Assembly: GCF_002078875.1 (NCBI RefSeq)
Contig: NC_034411.1
Span: forward strand, 7,127,009 to 7,191,008
From: Numida meleagris
Lineage: Eukaryota > Chordata > Aves > Galliformes > Numididae
DNA: 64,000 nt
Direction: 5' to 3'
Shown: piece by piece, positions 37,575-50,300 of the stretch
How the letters are laid out: each line of letters starts with the position of its first letter
Numbering within the stretch: the stretch's first letter is position 1
Notes under the pieces: generated by a model
Told to the model about the DNA's origin: nothing
The model's input: the letters and a program-made list of their open reading frames with translations, nothing else
The model's database searches: none
Position numbers and translations under genes: made by a program

Positions 37575-40500
37575 AATTCAGCTGGCTCGGGGAAGGGTTA
37601 TGAAAAAGGTACAGAAACCCTTGAAGTGCACCTCAGCCCCAAGTCAAGCCGCCCTGAAGTACTGATCCCTTTTGCATCCCGCACCATAGGAAATTGGATT
37701 TTCCTAGCTGTGTTTTGTGTTAAGTTGTTGGGCTCAGCTAAATCAAAACTCAAGCAAAGCAAACCCACACGAACTAAAATCAAATGAAATTTCACACTCC
37801 CCCTGCAAACTGAAACAGCTCCATCCAAAGGTACTTCTAGCAGACTAAGCCGGTGTACCTCTTAAGAGCAAGCAGAAAGTAGAGCATATTTGTAACAGAT
37901 GAATTAGAAGTGCATCAAGGTATTGGATGAAAACATTTTTTGAATGTAAGCCAAGTACACAGTAGGAATAGGTTAGAAGGCTAAATCATTTCTAACCACA
38001 ACTTAAAGACGACTTCATTGGTAAAATATCCTCTTTTTAACCCTTTTTTTCTGAGCACACATCACAACTTTTGTTTCCGTTTGTTTTATTCCTCATTTCA
38101 AAAGCAGCATTTGCTGTAACAGCTCATTTTTTTTCATGCAAAATACTGAATCTAATTGCGGAAATATGTCATTCCCTCCTCTCCACCACATGGCATGAGT
38201 TAATGATGATGAATGAAAGTAATAAAACCCAAATCTTTTTCAAACTAAAGCTCCTGTTAAATTACTGGAAATTATATGCATGCGTCTACAATGAGGACAC
38301 TGCAGAAGGTCAAAGATCTTGCTTCCTGCTTTTGGCCAAACTATTCAACAGGCAGTGTGGCTGAACCTGCCCAGACACGTTTTTGCTGAGATCTGGGGGA
38401 GCCACCTACGGAAAGCAGCTCAGTTTAAGGCTGGTGATTTCATTACCATCATTCTCTCCTTCCCCACGGAACTGTAAATATTGCTCACCAGATCCTAGGA
38501 CCTGCTTCACGTGTCCTTGCAAGCTGTTTTTGGATGTTCAAGACTGGGGGTTGTAATATATCATTTAACGTGATGTCCATTCTTAGTGACGGTCTCAATT
38601 TCCCTAGTACAAAACTTCATTCTGTGGCATTGATGTGAAGCAGAAGGAATCAGCAAATGTAGAGCCAGACGCGGCGTCTCTCCTTCACTGCAAATCACAG
38701 CTGATTTCTCCAGACGATCCACTGAGAGGACAGGCAAACCATTCAGAGACTAAGGTCCTTTTAAGTACAAACCCAAGTGGCAAATGTATTCTTTTCCCTT
38801 CTGAAAATTCTGTTTCCAATTCTGCATATTGCAGACTGCATCAGATTCTTGCTGATCTCCCTATTCATTCATTTCCTCAGTTTTGCTCAACTGGCTGGTG
38901 GTGCCTCTGCCCCGCCACTGCCTTTGGGCAGTTGGACACTATGTTCTTTGCCCCGGCTCTTCCACAGCTCTCCTCAGTCTTTTTGTCTCCTCTCCTTTCA
39001 TCATCAATGCATGAGGTTTCGTTGTTCTTGCCTTCCCGCTATGCTGATCTCCCACTCCCTCGTACGGTCAGTTTCACAGATGGACCACAGAAGACAGAGA
39101 AGGAAAACATAAGGAGAGGAATTCCTGCTAACTTCCCTTAATTTCTTTCTTTCCCACAGATAAGTTTTGAATATCGTACTGTTGTCAATCAAGGTGTTAC
39201 TTTGTACAAGTCAGCACAGATTATTTCGGCAAAAACCAGTTGTAGTACAAGTCTTACTGGCACAAAGCAAAATTTACCATCCTTGCAAGTTTTTTATTTC
39301 TGCCTCCTTCCATGAAAAACAGTTTGCAGAATTGAAGTGCGTAGAATTGAAAACATCAGTTTTCAGAAACAAAAGAGCTAAATTCTGCCACTCAAGCTCA
39401 CAGTGAGGGGTAACTTACTCTCTAATTAGTACTCATCTCGTTGCAGCCATTAAATCGTGGGCAATTCGGCTCTCAACTCGTTGCTTCACCACACAGCGCA
39501 GATTGGAGTACAGCACAGCTCCATGCACAAAGTAGAGTGGGAAGGATCCCACTGCGAAATGTCTGTAAGAGGATGGCTGCAGATAATCATTATGAATGCC
39601 CTTCTAGAGCAAAAGAAAGTGAACGAAGGTCTCATGAAGGAGCTGAACTTTTTTCAGTATCTATTTCAACACCAGGGAGGGATACAAGGAGTAAAAAACA
39701 ACATTTTTACAAGAAAAACCTTTTTACAAGAAGTGAAAATTAAATCACATTTTTTTTTTAACCTTTCTTATCGCATTGCCAAAGTGCCTCACGCAATGTC
39801 ACAATACAGGATGCACACACACACAGGCAAGAGTTGCTCTACAGCTATGAACGCAGAGATGTTATTAGGAGCCTAAAAATGTATGGGCACAAGTCCTACA
39901 TTTTCCATGGGACTCAAGAAACCATGTGAACAAGAAGCTAGAAGCCTTCCATCTGTTTCAGACCTTTCCACTTCACACTTGGCTTTCAGATACTGCCTTT
40001 GGGATGATTCTCCAGAGCTCCTATGTCACCACCACGCTATCGAAAATTGCTAACTGATTTCACACTGTGAGGAAGCCACCTAGTTTTGTTCCTGAGCACA
40101 TAGAAAAGGAAGAGGAAATCTTGCAGAGCCACTCAGCACAGTATTTTGCTGCTTATTTTTGAATGCAAAGGATGCTCAGAGGTTTTGACAATCTCCATCA
40201 TCCCTGAGACAGAAAGAAAACTAACCACACACCACCTCGGCAAACACAACCCTGATTTTATTCATTTAAGACTAGGTTTTTTGGTTCAGCAATTTTGCAC
40301 AGAGCTTACAAATATCATACAGAATACATTGTGGTTTCCTGGCATCTCATGTCCACAAACAGAGCCATGTGTTGGGGTGGGATTAAAGCCATTTACAAGG
40401 CTGAATGTCTGTTTTAATATCCAAGCCCCGGTGCTTTGCAGGCTGAGAGAAATAGCCTCTTCCCACACACAGGCCTTGTAGGAAACAAGCAAGACCAAGT

Positions 40501-42480
40501 TAAAGGCATAGGTTTCATAACCAAAACTGTGCTGGGTGAGTTTTAACATGCTAGCTGAATATTTGTGAGAACGTGTCCTCATTTACTACGCTTCTGAGAA
40601 CATTTCCACAATTAAAAAACAAAACAAAACAAATTGAAAATAATCGTCGACATACTGACAACAATTGGCAGCTTTCAAAACAACTCACAATGCCATCTCC
40701 AGGCCTTCAAAATCTCCCCCACGGTGACACTGCATTACCATCCTACCCAGATGCTCATGCCAGCCTTCGGAAACCCCCTCCATTCCCACACCCCCATCTA
40801 TCTTCAAAAAGTCCTAAGCAAGAGTCGATACACAAACCCTAAACTACATTTAGGAGTCACAGAGAAGCAGTAAGGCATAGATTTCACTAAATAACCTTCT
40901 TCAGCCCCACGGAAGCTTGGTCATTAGCACAGTAGTACCCAGAGCTGATGCAAAACTTCACGTTAAGATAATATGGAGAAAGGATATTTGCGGCCAATGC
41001 TGACAAAAAGGAGCTGTAGTGAACATACATTATAGGCAGCCCTGATGTAGCTGCTCTTTCAGCAGCTATGACTTCTTCTATGTAATATATGGCACAGAAT
41101 ACTTCTCGTTCTGCATTTGGGCAAAGTTCATTGACTGGAGAAGGGCTGTTTTGCTGTTAGGTGCCTCTTCTTTACCCTGAACTCCTTGCTTAAGAATGTC
41201 TCTCTGTAGGATCAGAGTTACAACGTGTGCAGCCTCAAGCATCTCCTGTACCAAGTCTGAAGAGGACTCAGAACACCAGCACAGGGAAGCTGAGATTTAA
41301 TCTGTGGTGACAGGGAGGCTGAGATTTTGTTCAAGATGACAGTGAAGCAGGGAGCCAGAGCAACCTATTTTTCCATCCCCAAAGATAAGGACAGCACAGA
41401 AAGCACTACAGCTCTTGTACCACAGGCTTCTCAACAGACGAAAGTTAAAACCAGAACACCTATAGCTGGAGGTGCCCTGCATAGACAGAAAAAGGCCATT
41501 TCTAAAATGCTCAAAGAAGAAAATTTCACCTCAGTTTTCCTACTTGGTGCAAAATTTCTGCATAGCTGCAATCTCACAATGTCCAACGCGTCTCAGGAAG
41601 AGAGGAGGGAGAAATATGTGGGGCAGAAGGCTCACTTCTGGCTTCTGCACAGCCAACATCATGAAGCTCCAGAGGCATGAATCACAGCTTTGCTCCAGGG
41701 GTGCTGAGTTGTGGAGTCTCCGTGACCGGCACCCGCAGAGACACAATTTGAGATGAATAGACAGCTCTGAGAAGGACTGCAGTGAGCGATGTAACACTTA
41801 CACAGATGGCACAGTCGTAATCATTAAACAGTTATGACCAGCTTGAGCAAGAGAGTGAAGAATGTGTGCCCAGGGTGATAAAATTCACCCATGAAGTTGA
41901 GAAAAATACACATATTCTGATTTTAGATGCATGGGTTATCTAAGATAAAGGAACTCTTGCCACCACATGATCTGTTATCAGAAACCCAAGGCAGCTGCTT
42001 GGTTTCTGAACTTTGACTCACAGCTTCCCATATGGTCACAGTTTGCTGGAGAGAGAGAGTGAGAAAGAAGGGGGAAAAAAGCCATGAGCTCCTTTAGCAC
42101 AGCAAGTACAGTCCAGTCAAATGGTTTCTTCTCCTCTCCATCCCTGACCCCATTTAAAAGCCATCTCAAATAGTCCTAGGGCCCCACCAGTCTGTAAAGA
42201 AAAAAAGCTAAAGAAAACATAATCTTTCAGGAGCTGACATTACCTAGTTCCCAGCACAGCTACATGCTAGTTGCAGTGAAATGCAACAACCTGATGGGAA
42301 TTCGAAAGCTGTCTTTTAAATGCCATTATTATCTCTAAAATCTCTCTAACAGCAATCCCAGAATATAGGTTTAAAGAAAAATCATTTTAATGCAGGTCCC
42401 GGTACTATGTTTTCATATTGCGCCAAGTCAAGGTATTGATTAGCTTTACATTAATTCTAAAAGCACCAAGAGTTTGTCAA
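37575..42480. other. Unique noncoding sequence, 4.9 kb
   Basis: No exon, RNA gene or mobile element was recognised. A 168-codon open frame at 38635-39141 opens with GTG and is unfamiliar. A short CA stretch lies near 39814-39824. Confidence 0.5.
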
Positions 42481-42730
42481 GCTTCTTCTCCCTTTGATAT
42501 CAGCGTCCATCAGCAATTGCATCAGTTTTCTGCTGAGCTGCCGAGCAAAGTTAAATGATGATGCACTTCCTCTCCCCGACTTTTGATTCCAGCTTGGTTC
42601 AGCAATCCCAACCAGCCACTTCCTGCCTCCCTTATCACACTGTCTGGCACTTACTTCAGACGAGTCAATACGTTTAAATTATATCTGTACCAGGCATAAT
42701 TAATCATAAAGCTTTCTGCTTTGTAATGTC
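42480..42730. promoter_or_regulatory. Possible conserved noncoding element
   Basis: A repeat-free block with a TCF/LEF-like CTTTGATAT at 42492-42500, a C/EBP-like AATTGCATCA at 42515-42524, and the homeodomain-type stretch ATAATTAATCATAAA at 42696-42710 (TAATTAAT at 42697-42704). It stands immediately upstream of the longest open frame of the window. Motif resemblance only; could be chance. Confidence 0.25.
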
Positions 42731-42732
42731 AT

Positions 42733-43467
42733 TTGAACTTGGGCTTGGTGTCTGCAAGTCAAAAGCAAAATAAAAGAAGTTCAACTGCGAAAACCGCACC
42801 GCTCCCCACTGCCTCCTCGTTGGGTTGGGGCTCCTTGGGTTTCAGAATCAGAGATGATTACTCGGGAGGTCGCTGCTCTCTGGCGGTTCAAAACTCAGTC
42901 ATTGAACTCTGGTCAGACAATAATAGGATGAGGGGAGAAAACTCCAGGGAGAATGCACAGCTTTACAGTCAGCTACACACGAAGGCACTTTGCACAGAAC
43001 CAGCCCAGGGTAGTTTTGTGACTTCAGGCAAAGCCTGTTGCCCCGAACATAAAGGAAAGGCCCTGGAGGTTGTGCCGGAAACCCACCTTGGAGGTGCAGC
43101 TCCACCTCTACGACCGCTGCTCTCCAGGCCCACAGTAATTTATGGCCCTTACAGGCCAGCAGTAAATCACGACCCCCAGCCTGGCTTTGAGTCAAGCTCC
43201 CCAAGCAACCCCAGGAGACTCAGCGGGAGGGAAATGTGGAGAGCAAGGAATGGTTTGCATTCCCCTTGCCCTTTCCAACCCTGTCCACTTCTGGAAAGGA
43301 AACAAGCAACCAACAGCGTTTTCTTTTTCCCAAGTGCTCAGCTCAAATGTCTAGGGGGCAAAAGAGAGCTCAGGGTTTCAGGACACAGCATCTTGACACC
43401 TGAAACACCCTCAAACCTGCTCCTCTTGCCTCGTGCACAGCCCACAAGATCCACCCTGATCCACTGA
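42733..43467 (+). other. Longest open frame, 244 codons, unrecognised
   Basis: This frame stays open for 244 codons but begins with TTG; the first ATG is codon 66 at 42928, leaving 179 residues. The product would be rich in Ser, Pro, Arg and Leu, with no transmembrane segment, zinc-finger spacing or known domain that I can see. Frames this long are uncommon by chance at this base composition in 64 kb, though not excluded (my rough estimate is about 0.05 expected). It has no matching upstream exon or promoter that I can point to, although an AT-rich motif block ends just before it. It may be a chance frame, an lncRNA exon or a lineage-specific gene. I do not call it a gene. Confidence 0.15.
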
Positions 43468-43799
43468 GATGGCCCTTCAGTGCAGGGGGCCGTTACCACC
43501 CTGCTTGGACTTTGCATGGGGAATCTGTCCATGAGCCACTGCTCATCCTGGGGGGAGAGAAGGCTCAGCCAGAGTTCAGCCAGCTGCTGGCATGGTTCCT
43601 TTCAGTGTTTTAGGAATAAAGCAGTGTAACTCAGCAGAAAGGAGTCTTCCGTGTCATCCATGGCACAGGCGTCCTTAAAGCATTTCAAATAAAAAATAAA
43701 ATAAAAACAACAACAAAACCTCTTTTTCGTAAAGCATCCCAAGCAGTTTTACAGAGATTAATTATCCCTACTCATTTTTGCCTTTCCATACATTTCAGC

Positions 43800-43920
43800 T
43801 CTCCCACAGAAACTAATCCACTGGATTTCAAATTATGGCACAATTAGCATGAAATTAATTAGCATCTGACCTATCCCCTAGTTTTCCTCCAGCCGAGACT
43901 GCCAACTTTAATACAAGCCT
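43800..43920. promoter_or_regulatory. Homeodomain-motif block with direct repeat
   Basis: AATTAGCAT occurs twice, at 43842-43850 and 43857-43865, exactly 15 bases apart, inside a short AT-rich, repeat-free block; the second copy is extended to TTAATTAGCAT. TAAT-core plus GCAT resembles paired homeodomain/POU recognition. Function is inferred only. Confidence 0.25.
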
Positions 43921-43924
43921 AAAG

Positions 43925-46900
43925 CAAGAAATGTAAGACTTATGCAGCAAATGGGACAAAAGACTTTTAAATTAAAGAGAGAGAGTTTAAAAAATGCGAT
44001 TTACAGCCACAAGCATTTCCCTGACAACAACCCCAAAACTCCAGTCCTTGGACAAAGCGTAGAGACATACTTTGCCTCCCCACAGCTCACAGAGTTCATT
44101 TGCAAAGCCTGCAATCATCCCTCCCACCTTTTAAAATACTCATGGCCTTTCAAGAGCAGAGTCTATAGTTATCAATTAGCAATGCCTTTTAGTCCCATCT
44201 TGCTAAGTTCCTTTTGCACGTAACCTCTCCAGACACCTGTAAGGATTTTTAAGTCCATCGTATATATATAATCAGTCCCCCAACTGTACCTTAGCCTTCA
44301 CAATTTCCTGCATCATTTATGGACCTCTGCAGTCTCTCTCTTTGCTACTGTACATATTTTCCACGTTCCTTCAGGCTTCTATTCACTAGTGCTCAAATTT
44401 GTTTCTCTCCTTCCTCTTCAGAAGATTTCAGTCATCATTAACTAAACATTCCTGTTGTTCTTTTTCATAGTTGCTTCCATTACTGCCATCCTCGTCTCCC
44501 ACATGAAGCCTGTGATTCACAGATGTCCCACAGCAGTTAACACTTTTGCTTACCCCAGCTGGAAGGGCACCTAGCAGCACAGAAAGATCAGCTCCACCAA
44601 CAGAAAGCAAGCTTTAAATCAGAAAACAAGACCTCTGCTCACAGAATTAGTCCAAATGAGCCTTTCCTCCTGAGCTGCTACGATCACAAGGCAGTGCTGC
44701 TTCTGGGAAATTGAATAACTCAAAGGGCAAAAACCCTTGATGCAAACCCCACTGCAGCCAGCGCACTGGGAGGCAATAAGAAGGGCATACAGCCTGGAAG
44801 GCGAACCATGCAGATGGCAGCCCTGTTAGAGCTGCAAATCAAGTACCTCAGATAAAGCTTGCAGTAGGAATGGGATGAAGAAAAAGGACATGAACAGGCA
44901 TTGCAGGGAAAACAAGATTTGAAAAACTGAATGGTGAGGCATGCACCATACAGGGGACATCTCAGTGCATCTGTATTTGCCCACATAGATTCAGTGCATG
45001 CAGTACAGATCAGCAGATCCTCACCATTCAAAATCTTGATCTCGGTCAACAGAGCTGCAATATTGTTAGCCTTCGAAAACGCTAAAACCCAGACACCATG
45101 GAAAGGAAAAACAGAAAGAGAGGAAAAAAAACATTATATACAAACACAATATATTTTCAAGATTAGATTTTCATTTCACAAGTCTTCGGTTCACCTAGAC
45201 ATTTACTGTTGTTATGGTCTGACAACTCTGGTTTTATAGACTGCATTGACTGTTCTTTCATTCTGTGGTTGCCAATATTGTTTTGGTTTGGTTTTTTCTC
45301 TCCTATTTTTTAGTTTCTTTTCCCCAAACACAAACAGAGAGGTCTCTGCTTTTTCATGAGGTGGCAGTGACCAGAGCACCAGTCCACAGCACTTCAAACC
45401 ATTCTGACCTTCTCAGCCCTCCTCCCTTGCTATTCTCCTTCTTTTCAGTAAAATAAAATCAAAAGAATTCACTTGATTCCCTTACAAACTCAGACAGAAG
45501 AGAGGTCCTTGGAAAGCGAGAGAAGGAAAACAGTATCAACAGCTGCAGCCTACTCTAACAGCGAGATGAACCTGCCCCTTACCCCCACACATTTTGGTTG
45601 GAAGAGGTAAAGGCAGAAGTACCATCCAGCAGCTGGGCTCTGAACCTGCTGGGGTTGCTCCCGCATACCAGTGTCACCTATTACTTAGACTAGGTAACTG
45701 AAGAGGTGAAAAAGTAGGACCTGTTACAAAACAAAACTGTGCCAAGCAGGTATTGCAAATACACATGCAGTCACAATACACTGTGTAAATGCCTTTCTTC
45801 TCTGCACTTTTCCACACATTTGCCTGGTTTCCAGCACCAGTACACGATTTAGGCTTCTTTCAGCAGGGTGCCAAACTGATGAAGCAAAACAAGGTGTCCT
45901 TTATTTCCCTTCTTATACCCCTAAATACTTACTACAGAATGGAACAGTTTAAAATAACCTTGCTCACCCCAGCACATCACCTCTCCAGAATTCACATTAA
46001 TTCTTGTAGTAAAAACCTATTTTAAATATTTTTTTGATCTCTAAGAAAACCAATTTCATTCTTGAATGTTCCATTGATCTACATTAAATAAATAGGCATT
46101 AGGGAGAAGCATTGTTTATTTATTTGCTTGCCACTTAGAATTTAATCCTGGGATTCTGAAGGGATGATTATAAATTTCTCTAACAGTCCCTAGGGTATGT
46201 TTTGAATGTAGCCATCCAAGATAGGACTCGTACACTCCAGGATGCCAGTGCATTACAGCTTTAGAGAGATTGGAGCCAAATAGCTCTCATTTATTATAAA
46301 GAGGGATGAGCAGTAATTCTGGGGCATACACTAGATGAGATTGCACCACTACCCAGTCCCTGTGTAGTGCAGAGTGTATCTGGGATACATCTGGGAACGA
46401 ATCCAAAGCCTGCTTATAGACAGTAGAGCCTCACTAAGAGCATCAGGCGAAACCCTGTTGGTAAAGCAAAGGGTTCGGAGCTTCCTCAGTGGAAGAACGG
46501 CTTCTACGTGTTGAGATGGATTTGTATGGCCACAGATTTACAGCCTAGGGAAGGACTGCAGGCCACCTGAGCTCTTACACTGGAAATCTTAGGTTAGCAG
46601 TGTCTTCATTCAAACATTTATTTCTCTCGAAAACTAAAGGACAGGGGGTTCTTCTGGAGGACAGGCTTAGGCATGCAGTGCTGGGAGAAATCAGAAGATC
46701 ACCCCAGCCAGCTGTGTGTAATTACAAGTATCAAGTCTGCCTGAACATCACCTCCTACTGTGACAGGCCATGAAACCTTCCTTTGGCTCCAGAAATAAAT
46801 AAAAAAAAGAAGCCTCATCTCCCATTTTGGTAACAATTCTCAGTAGAGGAAAAAAGCTATCCTTTAACCAGGAAGCCCTTCTTCACTCAAAGTATATCTA

Positions 46901-48185
46901 GGACATTGTTAGGCCATGGTGTTGGATAAACTAACCCTACTGAGCTCCTGTGGCTAGGTTTTTCATCTCTCTGATCATTCTCCTAACGTCCTTTCCGAAG
47001 CCCTTCCTGATCTGTCAGCACTTCTTCAGCAAAACTACACAGCAAGGGATCGTAACAAATGAGTGAGCTCTTACAGCAACATATTTCTGCATTTCCAAGG
47101 AGCAGGAGGACATAACTCAGTGTAGAGAAGTGAAAGAAATGGCTGCACCATGACACAATCTTGCCTAAATACTTCGGAGACTGCAGATCCCCAGTGCAAG
47201 TCAACACAGCCCAAAGGAATGGCGGGGCAGGAACGCTAAGGTTGCACGCACGCTAACGAAACGCTGCTGTCTCAGCATAGAGGGGGATGGAGTCTGCTTT
47301 GTGTCACAGCAGAAAATTAGGCTGATATCTAACAGATGACATTTGCTAGCAAAAAAATGGTTGTTCACACAGCGTTCGCCTCCTGGGAGATGTCACCAGT
47401 TTGAGGAGCATGTGTGCCTGTGCCATACGTGCAGGTACTGAGTGCAGCCTTGGTGCAGATTGCCTCCAACCTGCTCCACAAGTCCTTCTGGAACACAAAG
47501 TCTCAGGGTAACAGTCTTTTTCATGTAATTTATTAATCTCCTTCATGCTCGTGTTAATTAAAGACTAATCACATTTATTTCAGCCAAGTGCCAAACACAT
47601 TTCTCATTTGTCTTTGCTTCCCAAGACCACAAAAGTTCTGCTTTTATTAAAATGGCCTTCTCTCAAGTAGAGATTATGGAGCCATGTGGCTATAGCATTT
47701 TGCAGAGATGTTAAAGATGAATGATTAATAGCATTTTTGCTAGCAACTTCTGGACTTGGGTAGCTGAGGCTGAAAGGCTGGAGCACTCACTAACCTTTGC
47801 ACCATCTAGCCCAAGGCAGAGAAAATCTTTAAAAGAACAGGTGAGTCGAAACCAGGCAAAGCGGTGTTCACTTCTGCAGCAAAGCAAAGCAGAGGGGGCT
47901 CTGGCCAGGAGGAGGGGAAGGCAGGAATGGAGATCACCTTTGGTCCTGCATCGTGGGCTCCTATTGCTTGTTTTGACGCAGATGCTCCACATTACAGACT
48001 ACAGCTCCATTCCATAAGATGTCCTGTGAAGGCAAGCAAGGTCTCTGTTCCGCAGTACCCATATTACCTGCTGTGAAGGTAAAATGGAGTCAGATTGTCT
48101 GCACTACAGTAAGACTTCACTCCTTTAATACAGAGGCTCTCCACTGCAAATGCAACCCTGCTAACCTAATGCTCACCACGTAAAC
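43925..48185. other. Unique noncoding sequence, 4.3 kb
   Basis: Apart from small TA stretches (near 44262) I recognise nothing. Open frames are under 110 codons and unfamiliar. Confidence 0.5.
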
Positions 48186-48190
48186 AGGTT

Positions 48191-48310
48191 GATATTATTG
48201 CTTCTAGTTTAATTTGGGGGAAATGAAGAACAGAAAGGTCAGTGACTTGTTCCAAATCACACTGGAAATTGATAGCGTAACTGGGAACAGAATCCTTGCC
48301 TGCAGAAACC
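48191..48310 (+). mobile_element. MIR-like SINE fragment
   Basis: The order GGGGGAAATGAAGAACAGAA, AGGTCAGTGACTTGTTCCAA, ATCACACTGGAAATTGATAG, CTGGGAACAGAATCCTTGCC follows the MIR core and 3' half (GAGGAAACTGAGG-CAGAG, GTTAAGTGACTTGCCCAAG, GTCACACAGCTAGT, GGCAGAGCCAGGATT). It is old and lacks the tRNA-like head. Together with 20366-20450 this makes two MIR-like relics in the window. Confidence 0.6.
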
Positions 48311-48314
48311 CACT

Positions 48315-50095
48315 TGGCGTCTTTTCTGAATGTTCTAAACAGCTAAAACTGAGAATTTAGCCACTGACATCTGATGGCCCATACGAACACAAGGGCTCAG
48401 TTTCCTCCAATTCATTTGCAAGCAGAAATTTGTAGAATAAATTCCCGACCATAGGTAGACAGAGACTGAGTACCTGGAAGCATAAGGCATAGAGTGGGAA
48501 ACTCTTGTCTCTTCTAGATCCTATTTAAGTCAAGTCAGACACACAGTTTAGCCAGGCAGATCATGCACGCAACAGTAACTTGAAGCCTATGAGAAAACTC
48601 TCCAAGGACCCATCTTGCTTCTTGAGGAGCCAACACGCAGAGGAGTTCCCTGCAATGCCTTTCATGATCTCTATTGTTCACAGGGTACTAAAGTAATGAA
48701 TAGCCTTTATTTTTCCAAGTTTCAGTCACAGAATGCGCACGCTAGCATTAAAAGGAAAACAAAAGTGCAGAAATGCCAAGATACTATGTAACACACAGCC
48801 CTTCATCACTTGCATTGATGCACAGTGTTACAAATTTTATCTAATCAACTGACATTTTAAGTAGTGGAGAATTTAACAAGAATAACAATGTGGTGACAAT
48901 TTAGTCTTTCTTCCCCCTCCATAAAAACACTGTCTTCTGTTTGGTCTAGATTCAGGTCAAGACATTTCACTAATTTGCTAGTCATTAAAAAGATATTTTT
49001 ATACCCAGCCTGTAATATTATACTCTTCAGTGATTATGATAGTTCCCAACAGAATTCCAGACTTGAAAATGAAGGCTGGGAAGCTGAGCTGCAATTATGA
49101 TACTTTAAATAATTCCACAAAAGTAGAACCACTGTTAAATAATTTATAGTCTTTGATCTTGTCACAGATCTACCGAAATCTTCACATCACTCAAGCCAAA
49201 TATTTTCAAACAGAAATGGGGTAGGTTACTTCTCTCCACTCCCTTCTGTCACCGCAGAAGCCGAGGAAAATAAAGGTGCCAGGGGTCATATTCTTAGTTA
49301 CTTTGGTGTAAGTTCCTTTGGAGCAAGCTACATGAAAATTTTCCCTCTGGGGCTGAAGCACTCTCAGAAATAAGACTTTTCATAAGTAGCATGCGGAAGG
49401 GCTAAGTGGTAGTGGTTATTTTCCAAACAGCAGTTATACTGCCCTCCGATGTGACGCTCTCCCCAGTATTTAAGAAAGCCCTGCATCTCGCACAGCCATG
49501 GGCAAGCAGAGAGAAGCAACGTTCTGCGAGCCGTTGCTGGTGGCTGTGCCCAAAGAGGCCCAGCCAATGCCAAACCTCAGCAGATGCCACGGGAGCTGCA
49601 GAGGCACCAAAGACAGCCAGAAGCTTCCTCAGGAGAGGGTCAGCTACGGAAAAGGCTGGTAACCAGGGACATGGGTGAGAGCGCATTCTGTACTAAGCTG
49701 TGCCATTAAAAACAAAACGGTGGGGAAAAACTGCAATTTCTGGTCTAATCAGTCCGACTCCACCTCACTATCCTGCCAGTCAGGGATATGGACTATTCAG
49801 TCACTATTAGGAGCACTGGAAAAAGTCTGCTTTGCAGGGAAAAGTGTGCTTCCCAGCTGAAGATGTCTTGCAAAGCCAGGTTCAGAAGCACTGGTGTAAG
49901 TTAGAGGCTCAGACACAGGATCAAGTTATGCCGTGTGAAGAAGTTATCTCTAATTAGCTGAGCCACAGCAGGTTGTACAGGACAAGGCAACACAGCCTCA
50001 ACGCTTTGCACTGGAGGCGAAAAGAAGCAGAATCACGTTGCAGCCCAGGAAGCCTTCGTGCATGGAGATGTACAATTACAACGGCTCCACTGACT
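48315..50095. other. Unique noncoding sequence
   Basis: No gene or recognised repeat; overlapping short frames at 49364-49686 on both strands look like chance. Confidence 0.5.
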
Positions 50096-50099
50096 GATA

Positions 50100-50300
50100 A
50101 CTTGTTAAATTGACATTACTTGACTCTGTGTCAGGATCCTAAGACTAATGAAACATGTAAAGTACGGCAGAAGTAAACAGCAGCTTTCCAGGAAATCCTT
50201 AATTTGCATTCTAATTAAAGCAATGTGGGGCAGAAGTCATAAATAAAGAATTCAATCACAGCTCACTGTATAATAGGCAGACTGGTTTTACACACCTGAT
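50100..50300. promoter_or_regulatory. AT-rich block with octamer-like site
   Basis: An ATTTGCAT octamer-type POU site at 50202-50209 is followed within three bases by TAATTA (50212-50217). The block is repeat-free. The regulatory reading is speculative. Confidence 0.18.

Noticed and set aside
38635..39141. 168-codon forward frame
   Set aside because: It starts with GTG, has no recognised family, and a second frame overlaps it at 38777-39112.
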